64,000 nucleotides of DNA from AP-15 sp963781215 (GCA_963781215.1 CAWAFE010000005.1:1-64000); one strand, 5' to 3'; positions 37,839 to 47,669 are shown, numbered from the stretch's first letter. Translations and numbers: made by a program. The notes: generated from the sequence alone by a model not told the origin.

Positions 37839-40055
37839 ATGCGCTCGGGTAGCTCCGGCCTCGCGGAGGCGGCCCCTGCGCGATCGGCTATACGAATAAT
37901 ACGGTCGATCGGGCTGCCGGTCTGGATTTTGATCGGTGCCGCGGCCGGGATCGCCGCCGGCGTGGTGCTCGGCGAGCGCACCGCAATGCTGAGGCCGATC
38001 GGTTCGGCCTACGCGATGATGCTGCAGATGGCGGTCTACCCTTACCTCCTCTGCTCGCTGCTCTGGGGGCTCGGGCGGTTGCGGCCGGCGATGGCGCGGC
38101 GGCTGCTGGCCGCCAGCTGGGGCGTCTATCTGTTCATGTGGGCGCTCACCTTCGGCGGCATCTGGCTGCTCTCGCGCGCCATCCCGGCGCCGCCGCCGCC
38201 GACCGTGCTGACGCCGGTGACCGCGCATCAGCATACCAGCTTCCTCGACCTCCTGATCCCGGCCAACGTATTCGATGCCCTGGGCCACAACTATGTGCCG
38301 GCGGTCGTGATCTTCGCCATCGTCTATGGCGTCGCCATTCAGGCGATCCAAAACAAGTCGGCACTGTTCGAAGTCCTCGAAGCGATCAAGGTCGCGAGCG
38401 TCACGATCTGGGGCTGGATCGTGCGGCTGGCGCCGATCGGCGTCTTCGCCCTCTTTGCCGCCGCTGCCGGGACCATCCAGCCGGATCGGATGGGCGGGCT
38501 CCTGCTTTATGTCGGCCTCTTTTTGATGGGCACCTTGCTGCTGGCCTTTGTCGTCCTGCCGGCCGTGCTCGCCGCGGTGACGCCGGTCGGTTACCGCGAG
38601 ATCCTGAGGGAGCTGCAGCCCGCCTTCGTGCTGGCACTGGTGACGACCCTCTCCGTCGTCGCCCTGCCTTTCGTGCAGAAGGCAGCCGAAAACGTCGCCG
38701 CCCGAGCCGGCTGTCCCGAGGGCGAGGAGCGGGCCGACATCATCCAGGCGAGCCTGTCGCTGAGCTACGTCCTGGCACAGCTCGGCAACTACTTTCTTTA
38801 TTTGCTGATGCTGTACGCATCGTTTGTCCATCATGCACGCCTGACGGCCGCCGAGCAGTTGTTGCTCCCATTCTGGACGTTGCTGTCGGGTTTCGGGTCG
38901 CCGACCGCAACCGTCGACGGCGTCGCCTTCCTCGCTAGCTGGCTGCGCCTGCCTTCGGACGTGCTCGATCTCTTTCTCGAAACCTGGACGGTGACGCGTT
39001 ACGGCCAGGTCGCGCTGTCGGTGATGGGCTTCGGCTTCGCGACGATCCTGGTGCCGCTGGTCTATTTCCGCAAATTGCGGCCCCGTCCGCTGCGGCTGTC
39101 GAGCACCTTGGCCGCGAGCGTCGGCGTGTTCGCCATGGTGGCTCTGGGCGGCGTGGCGTTGCGGCCCATGCTGCTGCCGAAGCCCACCAACGCGCTCCTG
39201 CCCTTGACCCTCGATCCGAGCTTGGTCAAGGGGCTCCAGATTACATTGCACCGCGACGTCGGCGAGGCCACAGCGCCCGTCGCTCACGATCCGACCTTGC
39301 TGGCGATCCAGAGGAGCGGCGTCCTGCGGGTCGGCTACAACCCCTTCGTCATCCCGTTCAGCTACTGGAACGACCGCGGCGACCTCGTCGGCTTCGACAT
39401 CTCATACGCCTATAGGCTGGCATCGGACCTCAATGTCAGCCTCGACCTGATCCCGTTCCATTGGCAGGAACTGTCGGACGATCTGATCCGAGGGCGGTTC
39501 GACCTGGCGATGGCGGGCATCTACATCACCGACGACCGTCTGAAGACATTGACGGTTTCCCATTCCTATTATCAAAGCCCGATAGCGCTGATCGTTCCGG
39601 CTGCCCGGGCCACCGAGTTTCTCACCCGCAGCGCGATCCTCGCGATGCCAAAGCTGCGGCTGGCGGTGTTCGACGACCCGGTCTTGGTGCCGATGCTGCG
39701 GCGCTTGTTCCCCAACGCCGAGATCGAAATCGTCCCCGACTACAGCGTGCTGCCGGCGATCGCCGAGCAAATCGATGGGGCGATCTGGACCCTCGAGCAG
39801 GCGAGCGCCTGGGCCGCCGCGCATCCGGGCTTCACCGCGGTGCAGCCGGCCGGCACCGGCAGCCCGATCCTCCTCGCCTATCTGATGCCGCCCGGCGCCG
39901 ACAGCCTTCGCCAATACCTCGACCAATGGCTCGAATTGAAGGCGATCGACGGCTTCCGCGCCACCCAGATCGATTACTGGATCGACGGCAAGCCTCGCGC
40001 CCAACGCCGGCCCCGCTGGAACCTCCTCGACGCGCTGTTCGCGCCAAAGCCCTGA
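37839..40055 (+). CDS. dicarboxylate/amino acid:cation symporter fused to periplasmic solute-binding domain
   Basis: A 738-residue fusion. Residues about 25-435 match the DAACS (GltP/DctA) symporter fold: ILIGAAAGIAAGVVLGERTA, MLQMAVYPYLLCSLLWGLG, DLLIPANVFDALGHNYVPAV, the Thr/Ser-rich FVLALVTTLSVVALPFVQKA, and FWTLLSGFGSPTATVDGVAF near the substrate site. After an extra helix (STLAASVGVFAMVALGGVAL), residues from about 484 to 715 form a type 3 family solute-binding domain: LAIQRSGVLRVGYNPFVIPF, SYWNDRGDLVGFDISYAYRL, DLIRGRFDLAMAGIYITDDR, ending TQIDYWI. Substrate binding probably happens in the periplasm. The ATG at 37839 is chosen as nearest the first helix; an upstream Met at 37731 adds unconserved residues. 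The amino acid or acid carried is unknown. Confidence 0.85.
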   Translation: MRSGSSGLAEAAPARSAIRIIRSIGLPVWILIGAAAGIAAGVVLGERTAMLRPIGSAYAMMLQMAVYPYLLCSLLWGLGRLRPAMARRLLAASWGVYLFMWALTFGGIWLLSRAIPAPPPPTVLTPVTAHQHTSFLDLLIPANVFDALGHNYVPAVVIFAIVYGVAIQAIQNKSALFEVLEAIKVASVTIWGWIVRLAPIGVFALFAAAAGTIQPDRMGGLLLYVGLFLMGTLLLAFVVLPAVLAAVTPVGYREILRELQPAFVLALVTTLSVVALPFVQKAAENVAARAGCPEGEERADIIQASLSLSYVLAQLGNYFLYLLMLYASFVHHARLTAAEQLLLPFWTLLSGFGSPTATVDGVAFLASWLRLPSDVLDLFLETWTVTRYGQVALSVMGFGFATILVPLVYFRKLRPRPLRLSSTLAASVGVFAMVALGGVALRPMLLPKPTNALLPLTLDPSLVKGLQITLHRDVGEATAPVAHDPTLLAIQRSGVLRVGYNPFVIPFSYWNDRGDLVGFDISYAYRLASDLNVSLDLIPFHWQELSDDLIRGRFDLAMAGIYITDDRLKTLTVSHSYYQSPIALIVPAARATEFLTRSAILAMPKLRLAVFDDPVLVPMLRRLFPNAEIEIVPDYSVLPAIAEQIDGAIWTLEQASAWAAAHPGFTAVQPAGTGSPILLAYLMPPGADSLRQYLDQWLELKAIDGFRATQIDYWIDGKPRAQRRPRWNLLDALFAPKP

Positions 40056-40131
40056 GGTCTGCCGCCATCCTGAGTGGCGTGATAAACCCTCAACTCGGCG
40101 GATGGGAATTACCAAGCGGATCCCCTCAGGT

Positions 40132-41133
40132 TCAAATATAAACCCCGCGCATGCCGCCTTCGGGATAGCGGGTACCGGCGGCGGCGCCGATTGGGATCGC
40201 GGCGGCGACGCGGTCGACGTCGGCCGTGGTCAACCGTACCGCGAGCGCGCCGAGATTCTCTTCGAGCCGGGAGATTTGCTTGGTGCCCGGGATCGGGATC
40301 ACGTCCGGCCCTTGCGCCAACAGCCAGGCGAGGCAGAGCTGCGCCGGAGTGCAGCCCTTCTCGCGCGCGATAGCCTCGATCCGCTCGACGAGGGCGCGGT
40401 TTTTGGCAAAGTTGTCGCCCATGAAGCGCGGGTGCCGGCCGCGGGTGTCGCCCGCGTCGAGATGGGCGAGGTCGGGGACGACGCCGGCCAGCAGGCTGCG
40501 GCCGAGCGGCGCATAGGCGAAGAACGCGATGCCGAGATCACGGGTCAGTTCGCGGATCTGCGTCGCCTCCTCGCGGTAGAGCAATGAGAACTCGCTTTGC
40601 ACCGCCGCGATCGGGTGCGTCGCATGGGCGCGCCGGATGCGTTCGGGCCGCGCCTCGCACAGCCCCAAAAAGCGCACCTTGCCCGCTTCGACGAGGCGCG
40701 CCATGGCACCCACCGTCTCCTCGACCGGCACCGATGGGTCGACCCGGTGCTGGTAATAGAGGTCGATGACATCGACGCCGAGCCGCTTCAGGCTCGCTTC
40801 GCACGCCTGCGCGATATAGGCGGGGCTGCCGTCGACCCCGTTGGCACCACCTGGCTGCCGGGTCTGGCCGAATTTGCTGGCGATCAAGATGCCATTGCGC
40901 CGGCCCTTTAGCGCCCGGCCGAGCAGTTCCTCGTTCTGCCCCCAGCCATACATGTCCGAGCTGTCGAAATGGTCGACGCCGAGTTCGACCGCGCGCTGGA
41001 TCAGCGCGACGCCCGCCGTGTCGTCGCTGGTGCCGTAGACCCCCGACAGCGACATGCAGCCGAGGCCGATCGCCGATATCTCCGGGCCGCCCCTGCCAAG
41101 CCTGCGCCGCTCAGTGACAACCATCGCGCTCAT
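40132..41133 (-). CDS. aldo/keto reductase
   Basis: A 333-residue NADPH-dependent aldo/keto reductase. The N-terminal barrel start RRRLGRGGPEISAIGLGCM is followed by the catalytic tetrad: Asp57 and Tyr62 in HFDSSDMYGWGQNEELLG, Lys87 in ILIASKFG, and His in DLYYQHRVDPSVPVEET. The cofactor region PGTKQISRLEENLGAL is intact. This subgroup (YhdN/AKR13-like) reduces various aldehydes and ketones; substrate unknown. It is followed on the same strand by nothing obvious and is 55 bp from the dehydrogenase gene upstream, which faces the same way, so they could be cotranscribed. Confidence 0.93.
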   Translation of the reverse strand: MSAMVVTERRRLGRGGPEISAIGLGCMSLSGVYGTSDDTAGVALIQRAVELGVDHFDSSDMYGWGQNEELLGRALKGRRNGILIASKFGQTRQPGGANGVDGSPAYIAQACEASLKRLGVDVIDLYYQHRVDPSVPVEETVGAMARLVEAGKVRFLGLCEARPERIRRAHATHPIAAVQSEFSLLYREEATQIRELTRDLGIAFFAYAPLGRSLLAGVVPDLAHLDAGDTRGRHPRFMGDNFAKNRALVERIEAIAREKGCTPAQLCLAWLLAQGPDVIPIPGTKQISRLEENLGALAVRLTTADVDRVAAAIPIGAAAGTRYPEGGMRGVYI

Positions 41134-41188
41134 CCTTCTCTGCTGATCCTTCAGTATATGCTCGGATACGACGATAGCGGGCCGGTTG

Positions 41189-42157
41189 TCAAAACCAGCG
41201 GGCCTTGTCGACGAGGTTGCGCAGCGGTTGGCCGGCCAGAAAACGGCGGCAATTGTCGAGGATGACTTCGTACCGGCGCTCGTCGAGATAGGGGCCGTAG
41301 CCGGCGGTGTGCGGGGTGATCAAGACACCGGGGAGCGTCCAGAGCGGGTGGTCGGCAGGGAGCGGCTCCATTTCGAACACGTCGAGGCCGGCGCCGGCGA
41401 TCTCGCCCGCCTCGATCGCTGCGGCGAGGTCGTCGAGCCGGGTCGTCAGGCCGCGCCCGATATTGATGAAGAATGCCGTCTTCTTCATTTCCTGAAACCG
41501 CGCCCGGTTCATGAAGCCTTCGGTCTCCGGAGTGTGCGGCACGGTCAGGACGACGAAATCGGCCAGCGGCAATAGCGCATCCAATTCGTCGGCGCGGTGC
41601 AGTTCGGCGACCCCGGGCGGCGCGTCGCGGCGGCGCTCGTCGACGGCGAGGACGCGCATGCCGAAGGCGGCGGCCAGCCGCGCCACCTCGCTGCCGATGC
41701 CGCCGACGCCGACGAGCAGCATCACCGCCTCGGGCAGGTGAACGACCCCCTCGTTCTGCGCCGGCTTCTTCCATTCGCGGCGTAGCTGCTGCGGAATGTA
41801 GCGTTGCAGCCCGCGGGCGAAGGCCAGCACAAAGGCCATCACATGCGCGCCGATATGGTCGTTGTAGATTTCGCGGAAATTGGTGATCGCGAGCGGATGC
41901 GCGATCAGTTCGGGATAGTAATAGCCGGCCGGCGGTGCGGCCTGTGGCGCCTGCAGCCATTTGAGCCGCCCCGCCTGGCGCAATAGGTCGGGCGGGATCG
42001 TGCCGAAAGCCGCCTCGGCCGTGGCGATCGCCTGTTCGGCCCGCGCCCGGTCCTCGGCCACGATCACCTCGAGCTCGGGCAAGGCGGCGGCGAGCCGCGC
42101 GCCCCATTCGCGGGTGTTCGGCGTCTGCGGCGGCAGCATCAGGAATTGGTTCGGCAT
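41189..42157 (-). CDS. D-2-hydroxyacid dehydrogenase
   Basis: A 322-residue NAD(P)-dependent D-isomer-specific 2-hydroxyacid dehydrogenase. The Rossmann motif is MLLVGVGGIGSEVARLAAAF, the signature regions are DFVVLTVPHTPETEGFMNRA and KKTAFFINIGRGLTTRLDDL, and the catalytic His is in GVLITPHTAGYGPY. The start at 42157 (MPNQFLMLPPQTP) has GGAGGAGCC upstream; an in-frame ATG eight codons earlier is a weaker choice. The substrate (glyoxylate, hydroxypyruvate or another 2-oxoacid) is not predictable. Confidence 0.92.
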   Translation of the reverse strand: MPNQFLMLPPQTPNTREWGARLAAALPELEVIVAEDRARAEQAIATAEAAFGTIPPDLLRQAGRLKWLQAPQAAPPAGYYYPELIAHPLAITNFREIYNDHIGAHVMAFVLAFARGLQRYIPQQLRREWKKPAQNEGVVHLPEAVMLLVGVGGIGSEVARLAAAFGMRVLAVDERRRDAPPGVAELHRADELDALLPLADFVVLTVPHTPETEGFMNRARFQEMKKTAFFINIGRGLTTRLDDLAAAIEAGEIAGAGLDVFEMEPLPADHPLWTLPGVLITPHTAGYGPYLDERRYEVILDNCRRFLAGQPLRNLVDKARWF

Positions 42158-42237
42158 CGCAGGCTCCTCCTTCTTCGTCACCTCGACCTAAAAGAGGCTG
42201 TCATCCAATCCCATCATCCGACCGTTGCGCCCGGTAC

Positions 42238-42312
42238 TCGTCGTTCCCGCGAAAGCGGGAACCTAAGGGTTCGGTCGCTTGCTCTGGGTCCCCGCTCACG
42301 CGGGAACGGCGG
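42238..42312. repeat. dispersed imperfect palindromic repeat, copy 2
   Basis: Second copy of the palindromic unit seen at 21286-21363: TTCCCGCGAAAGCGGGAA, a GGTCGCTTGCTCTGGG centre, then CCCCGCTCACGCGGGAACGG. The left arm is itself a strong hairpin. It lies between divergent dehydrogenase genes (42157 minus, 42493 plus). Confidence 0.75.
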
Positions 42313-42492
42313 ACCTGTTTGACGGCGGAATTCCCTGACAGCCTCGTAAGCCGGGGTCTCTGACGACAGAGATACCGGCCCGCACGGGTATGGCAATTGC
42401 GAATTGGTCCTGGGCCGCCGAATTAGGTTTGGCGCCTGACACGGCTCCCATTGTAGGGTCTGGCGGCGCGACATTTGTTGGGGAGAGGACCG

Positions 42493-43500
42493 GTGAACAC
42501 GACTGGCCGAGGACAAGCCGGGGCGACCAACCGCAAGAAGCTGCTGCTGCCGACGACGATGTCGAAGGCCGGTTGGGCGCTGGTCGAGGCGCGCGACGAT
42601 GTCGAGGGGGTCTCGTTCGTGCCGACCGTGTCCAAGGCGGAGCTGCACCAGCTTTTAGAGGATGTCGCGGGCGTTGCGCTCGGCGTGCAGCCGTTCAGCG
42701 ACCCCGAGCTCGACGCCGCGCCCGGGCTCGAAGTCGTCTCGCGGATCGGGGTCGGCTACGACGCCGTCGACGTCCCGGCGCTGACCCGCCGCAAGATCCC
42801 GCTGATGATCGGCGGCACTGCCAATTCGGTTTCTGTCGCCGAGGCCGGGGTCTTTCTGATCATGTCATTGGCGCGCCGCGGCGCGGCGATGGACACGATG
42901 GTCAAGGAAGGCCGCTGGCACGACCGCTACAATCAGATGCCGGTCGATCTCTACGGCAAGACCGTATTGATCATCGGCTTTGGCAAGATCGGCACGCGCT
43001 CGGCCAAGCGCTTCGCGGCGATGGAGACCAATGTCCTGGTCTACGACCCGTACATGTATTCGGAGACGATCCGCGGCATGGGCTACGAGCCGGTGCAGGA
43101 CCTCGATGCGGCGGTGGCCCGGGCCGATTTCATCACCATCCATTGCCCGAAAACGCCCGAGACGACCGGCCTCTTCAACGCCGCCCGGCTCGGGCATATG
43201 AAGCGCACCGCCTTTATCGTCAACACCGCGCGCGGCGGCATCATCGACGAGAAGGCGCTCTACGACGTGCTGAAGGCGAACCGCATCGCCGGCGCCGCGC
43301 TCGACGTCTTCGTTGAGGAGCCGACCCCGCAGGACAACCCGCTATTGACTTTGCCCAATTTTATCGCCGCGCCGCATGTCGCCGGCGTCACGCGCGAGGC
43401 GGTTGACCGCATGGGCATCGCCGCCGTCGAGAACATTTTGAGCGTCCTCGACGGCAAACCGATCCGCGACAACGTCGTCAACAAGGAAGTGCTGATTTAA
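42493..43500 (+). CDS. phosphoglycerate dehydrogenase-like 2-hydroxyacid dehydrogenase
   Basis: A 335-residue D-2-hydroxyacid dehydrogenase. It has the Rossmann motif VLIIGFGKIGTRSAKRFAAM, the signatures DFITIHCPKTPETTGLFNAA and RTAFIVNTARGGIIDEKALY, and the catalytic His in FIAAPHVAGVTREAVDRMG. It lacks the C-terminal ACT domain of long SerA. The start is a GTG at 42493 with GGGGAGAGG just upstream; a TTG at 42475 in frame is less likely. The C-terminal 40 residues closely resemble a gene fragment at 47.5 kb. The VOC gene follows 24 bp later, suggesting an operon. Confidence 0.93.
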   Translation: MNTTGRGQAGATNRKKLLLPTTMSKAGWALVEARDDVEGVSFVPTVSKAELHQLLEDVAGVALGVQPFSDPELDAAPGLEVVSRIGVGYDAVDVPALTRRKIPLMIGGTANSVSVAEAGVFLIMSLARRGAAMDTMVKEGRWHDRYNQMPVDLYGKTVLIIGFGKIGTRSAKRFAAMETNVLVYDPYMYSETIRGMGYEPVQDLDAAVARADFITIHCPKTPETTGLFNAARLGHMKRTAFIVNTARGGIIDEKALYDVLKANRIAGAALDVFVEEPTPQDNPLLTLPNFIAAPHVAGVTREAVDRMGIAAVENILSVLDGKPIRDNVVNKEVLI

Positions 43501-43523
43501 TGCTGCGAAAGGAGACCCGATCG

Positions 43524-44072
43524 ATGTCGCAAGATCAATCGCCGCGCCTGAGCCATGTCGGGCTCTATGTCCGCGACGTGCCGAAGATGATCGACTTCTA
43601 CACGCGCGTGCTCGGCTTCGTCGTCAGCGACGGCGCCGCGGACGGCCGCATCACCTTTCTCAGCCGCAATCCCAGCGACCATCATCAGGTCGTGCTGGTG
43701 CGCGGCCGCGACGGCGATCTCGAGACGCCGATGGTGCAGCAGGTGTCGTTCAATGTCGGCACGCTCGCGAATGTCCAGCGCGTCTTCCGCAAGGTGCGCG
43801 AGGCCCAATGCAAGGTCATCGACCCGCGCTGCCATGGCAATGCCTGGTCGGTCTATTTCAGCGACCCCGAGGGCAACCGCATCGAGATGTTCTGCGACAC
43901 GCCGTGGTATGTGCCGCAGCCCCTGGGTTTCGAGATCGACCTCGACAAATCCGAGGACGAACTCTACCGCGAAACCGAAGCCATCTGCCGCGCCAAGCCC
44001 GGCTTCAAGCCGATCGAGGAATGGCGCGCCGACATCGCCGCCAAGATCGCCGCGACGATGGACGCCGACTGA
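43524..44072 (+). CDS. VOC family (glyoxalase/dioxygenase-like) protein
   Basis: A 182-residue vicinal-oxygen-chelate protein. The first beta-alpha-beta-beta-beta unit is RLSHVGLYVRDVPKMIDFYT followed by VLGFVVSDG, and the second is VSFNVGTLANVQRVFRKVRE with the Glu-containing VYFSDPEGNRIEMFCDTPWY metal ligand. The C-terminal extension (EDELYRETEAICRAKPGFKP) is typical of catechol-type dioxygenase relatives. The ATG at 43524 has AAAGGAG upstream; the open frame begins 8 codons earlier. The substrate is unknown; coupling to the dehydrogenase upstream suggests a shared catabolic task. Confidence 0.88.
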   Translation: MSQDQSPRLSHVGLYVRDVPKMIDFYTRVLGFVVSDGAADGRITFLSRNPSDHHQVVLVRGRDGDLETPMVQQVSFNVGTLANVQRVFRKVREAQCKVIDPRCHGNAWSVYFSDPEGNRIEMFCDTPWYVPQPLGFEIDLDKSEDELYRETEAICRAKPGFKPIEEWRADIAAKIAATMDAD

Positions 44073-44106
44073 CGGCAGGCGCCAAGGGCGACGTGACCGC
44101 TCCGAG

Positions 44107-47100
44107 CTAGCGGGCGTCGAGCGCGGCGCGCGCCTCCGCGATCCAGCCCGCCGCGTTCATCTCTTCAAAGAGGGCGAGGGCACGTTGAATCATCGCGCGG
44201 TCCTCCAGCGTATTGTCGCCTCGCCGGAAGCGGCCGTAGGCCAAAAGCGTCTGAGCCAGCTCGGGCCGCGATTGGATTTCGCTGAGAATCTCGAGGCTGC
44301 GGCGGAACGCGGCGTCGGCCTCGGCCCGATTACCCATCGCCTGGTAAACCTCGCCGAGAACGCGATGGGTCGCGCCTTGTTCGAGACCGAGCTGATACTG
44401 CTCCGCAAACTCCAGCGACTTATTGGCCGAACTTAAAGCTTGGCCGGCGTCGCCGGCGGCAAGGTCGAGCTGAGCCAGGGCGATCTTCGAGAATGCGACC
44501 CCATGCACGGAGCCAGCCGCGCCGGCCGCGCTGAAGGCGCGAAGCGGAACCTCCTTGAACACCCGATCGAGAATCCGTTTGGCGTCATCGGGTTTCCCGA
44601 GCTTCAGGTAGGCAATTGCCAACCAGGCCGATGAACAGAGAACCGCGTTCCATTCTCGAATCTCCCAGGCCGCCGGCAACGCCTCCTCCGCGACCCGGAC
44701 CACCTCGTTCCAATCCCCTTTGTACATGTGGGGTTCGGCTTCCATGCTGCGCAGCGCCCGCAACCGCATGTCATCCAGCGCAACCCCGGCCTCGTATGCT
44801 CGTCTGGCGTAGACGAGCGACTCTTCCAACCGCCCCGCGCGGGCGCCGTAACACCGGCCGCCGTACGTCATGACGATAGCTTGCTCCAGGCGCTCCCCTT
44901 GGGCTCCGAGAAGATCGACTGCCTGAGCCGTGTGTCCCAGCGACTCCTCAAACCGACCGTGCTTCCCGAGATACTGCCCATACCGGTTTTCTGCGACAGC
45001 CAGGGCCAGGGCATCACCCGACAACTCGGCGCGTGCAAGGGCATCCACCAGGAGGGCCTCATCGTCCCAAAAATAGCCCTTGGTCGCCTGCAGCCTCGCC
45101 GCCACTGCGGCGTTGCCGTCCGATGTTGTATTTTCAAGCGCTAGATCGAAGTGCCGCAACATGCGCGCTTGAGCGGCATCGTCCGGCATGCAACCCGGCA
45201 GAAAAATCAGCAACAGGACGACTTCCGCATGGACCCGGTTCCGTTCGAGATTGCCCGGCAGCCGCTCGAACAAATCTAGCCCTTGCCAGTAATGCCTGAT
45301 CGCTTCGGGCCGCGCATAGAGTTTTCCGGCCTGCTCGGCTGCCTGCAACGTGTAGGTCAGCGCCTTTTCCCAGTCCTCGGCCTCGAGCCAATGATGCGCC
45401 AAGAGCCCGGCACGCTCTGCCGCCGGGGCCTCCTGGTCCAGATGGCTGGTGGACCGCTGTTCGAGCGCGGTCGCAATGCCCGCATGGAGCTCCTGGCGTC
45501 GAGCGCGCAGCAAGGTGCTGTAGGCAGCGTCCTGGACGAGGGCGTGCTTGAAGACGAAAGAGGCTTGTGGCAGGACGCCGCGGCGGAGGACCAGCCCTGC
45601 GCTGACGAGCTGATCGAGCGCGTCCCGGAGCCGGTTGTCCGGCCGGCGCGCGACCGCAGCCAGCAGCTCGAAGGAAAATTCGCGGCCGATTGCCGCGCCG
45701 ATTTGCGCCACCTCTTTTACTGGAGCGAACCGGTCCAGACGCGCCATCAGCGAGTTCCTGCAAGCTCGACGGGATCGCCAGCGGCGGCGCCGGGCCGGCG
45801 AGTGCATAGCGCCCGTCTTCCTCTCGGAGCAAGTCGCCTTCCAACAATGCTTTTGTCAGCTCCTCGATGAAGAGCGGGATACCGTCGGTGCGCTCGACGA
45901 TGCGATCGAGGATCTCGGATGGCAGTGACTTGCCGCCGGTCAGCTGCTGGATAAGTGCCGACGTGTCGCGCTGGCCGAGCCGGCTCATGGTCAGCGCGGT
46001 GACCTGCGCCTGTCCGGTCCAGGGCGGCTCGAATTCGGGGCGAAAGGTGATTACCATCAGCGCCGACAGGCGCGGCACTCGTTCAGCGGCGCGTTCCAAC
46101 AATTCGAGCGAGGTCGAGTCGATCCAATGCGCGTCTTCGAAAACGAGAAGCATTGGCTGGCGTCGCGCGAGACCCTCGAACTGCCTGACCAATGCCGCAA
46201 GTATTAGCTCGCGCTTCTGCCGAGGGTCGGTGGGTAGTGGCTTGTTCGGTCGGCAATCCCAACAGGTCGTTAAACACCGCCAGTGTCTCGGGCGCGCTGT
46301 CGCCGCGATTGGGATAGCAATGCAGCGAGCTTGTCGCGCTTGGCGGCAGGGGCGTCCTCGCGCGAAAAGCCGGCGGCGTGTTCGAGCTGGGCAATGAACG
46401 GATAGAGCGCACTGTCGCGATGATGCGGCGAGCAGAAATAGTGCAGCCGGATATGCGGTTCGCCCTGCGAGCCGCTCCTGCAAGGCCGCGGTGATGCGGG
46501 ATTTGCCGATGCCGGGCTCGCCCGAGATCAGTACGATCTGCCCTTCGCCTTCCTTGGCGCGCGCCCAGCGACGCAGCAACAGCTCGATCTCCGCGTCGCG
46601 CCCGACGAGTGGGGACAGAGAGGCCGATCGCAATGCCTCGAACCGGCTCTCGACCGTGCTGGGCCGCAGCACCTGCCACACCGCTACCGGGGCGTCCAAC
46701 CCTTTGACCTCGGTGGTGCCGAGATCGCGATATTCGAAGAGATCGCCCAGCAGGCGGCGCGTGGCCTCGGCGATGATCACACCATTCGCCGGCGCCATTC
46801 CTTGGAGACGGGCGGCAAGGTTGGGCGTCTCGCCGACAACGCCGCGCTCCTGAGCGTCGCCGACGCCGATCAGGTCGCCGACGACGACGAGCCCGGTGGC
46901 GATGCCGATGCGGCTCGCCAGCGCGCCGGAGCCGCTCTCCAGCCGGCCGATGCGCTCGACGAGCGCCAGCCCGGCGCGCACCGCCCGCTCGGCATCGTCC
47001 TCGTGCGCTCGCGGATAGCCGAAATAAATCAAGAACGCCGTCGCCCATGTATTTGGCGACGTAGCCGTCGAACCCGGCGACCGCCTCGCCGACGGCGGCG

Positions 47101-47435
47101 TGATAGGAACCGAGCAACTCGCGCAGATCCTCCGGATCGAGACGGGAGGAAAGCGCGGTCGAGCCGGCCAAATCGCAAAACATCACCGTCAGCTGGCGGC
47201 GCTCGGCGCCGGCCTGGACCTCCGCAGCGGGAGACGTCGGCGTGGCCTCGGCCGGTAGCGCCTTGATCGCGTCGAGCAGCCGGCGGCGGTGGCCGATCGA
47301 GGCGATGCCGAGATCCCTCAGATCCTCGATCGTCAGGCTGCGGAGCACCTCGAAGTCGATATCGTTCTCGCGGAAGGCCGGCTCGTATTGTCCGAGGCCC
47401 AGCTCCCGCAACCAGCCTGCCATCTGCACAGGCAC
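44107..47435 (-). CDS. SAM-adenylate cyclase-AAA ATPase-TPR regulator (multiple frameshifts)
   Basis: A large regulator of about 1107 residues: a SAM domain (MAGWLRELGLGQYEPAFREN), a class III cyclase domain (QLTVMFCDLAGSTALSSRLD; AKYMGDGVLIYFGYPRAHED), an AAA ATPase with Walker A SGEPGIGKSR and Walker B LLVFEDAHWID, and a C-terminal helical TPR array (ALTYTLQAAEQAGKLYARPE and repeats). The reading frame changes five times: extra single bases near 47031-47032, 46463-46465, 46300-46310, 46243-46244 and 45755-45756. Removing them gives exactly 1108 codons. Either the gene is a pseudogene or the region is poorly sequenced; each side of every shift is well conserved, favouring error. Signal and targets unknown. 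Confidence 0.82.
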
Positions 47436-47525
47436 CTCCCTGGCCTGGAAATCGGCGCCCGGTGCGGCCGAAACTATACCCTCAGCTTACAATCAAACTG
47501 AAAGCGTGAACAACTCGCGCTTCTC

Positions 47526-47645
47526 CGCGCCGCAGGCGTCACCAAGGAGGCGGTCGACCACATGGCGATCACGACGGTCCGGAACATCCTGCGCGTGCTC
47601 GACAGCAAGCCCCGCCGCGAGAACGTCGTCAACGGGGAAGTGGTG
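47526..47645 (+). pseudogene. C-terminal remnant of a D-2-hydroxyacid dehydrogenase gene
   Basis: The plus strand here encodes RAAGVTKEAVDHMAITTVRN then ILRVLDSKPRRENVVNGEVV, a clear match to the last 38 residues of the dehydrogenase at 42493-43500 (AGVTREAVDRMGIAAVENIL, SVLDGKPIRDNVVNKEVLI). No dehydrogenase sequence precedes it and the stop codon is lost. It lies in the gap between the cyclase start and the thiL stop. It is the 3' end of an ancestral or transferred gene whose body has been deleted. Confidence 0.75.
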
Positions 47646-47669
47646 GGCGGAGCCGCCGGCGCTGCGCCG

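Noticed and set aside
37358..37852. Open frame in the gap before the symporter fusion
   Set aside because: No ribosome binding site, no similarity and poor codon periodicity.
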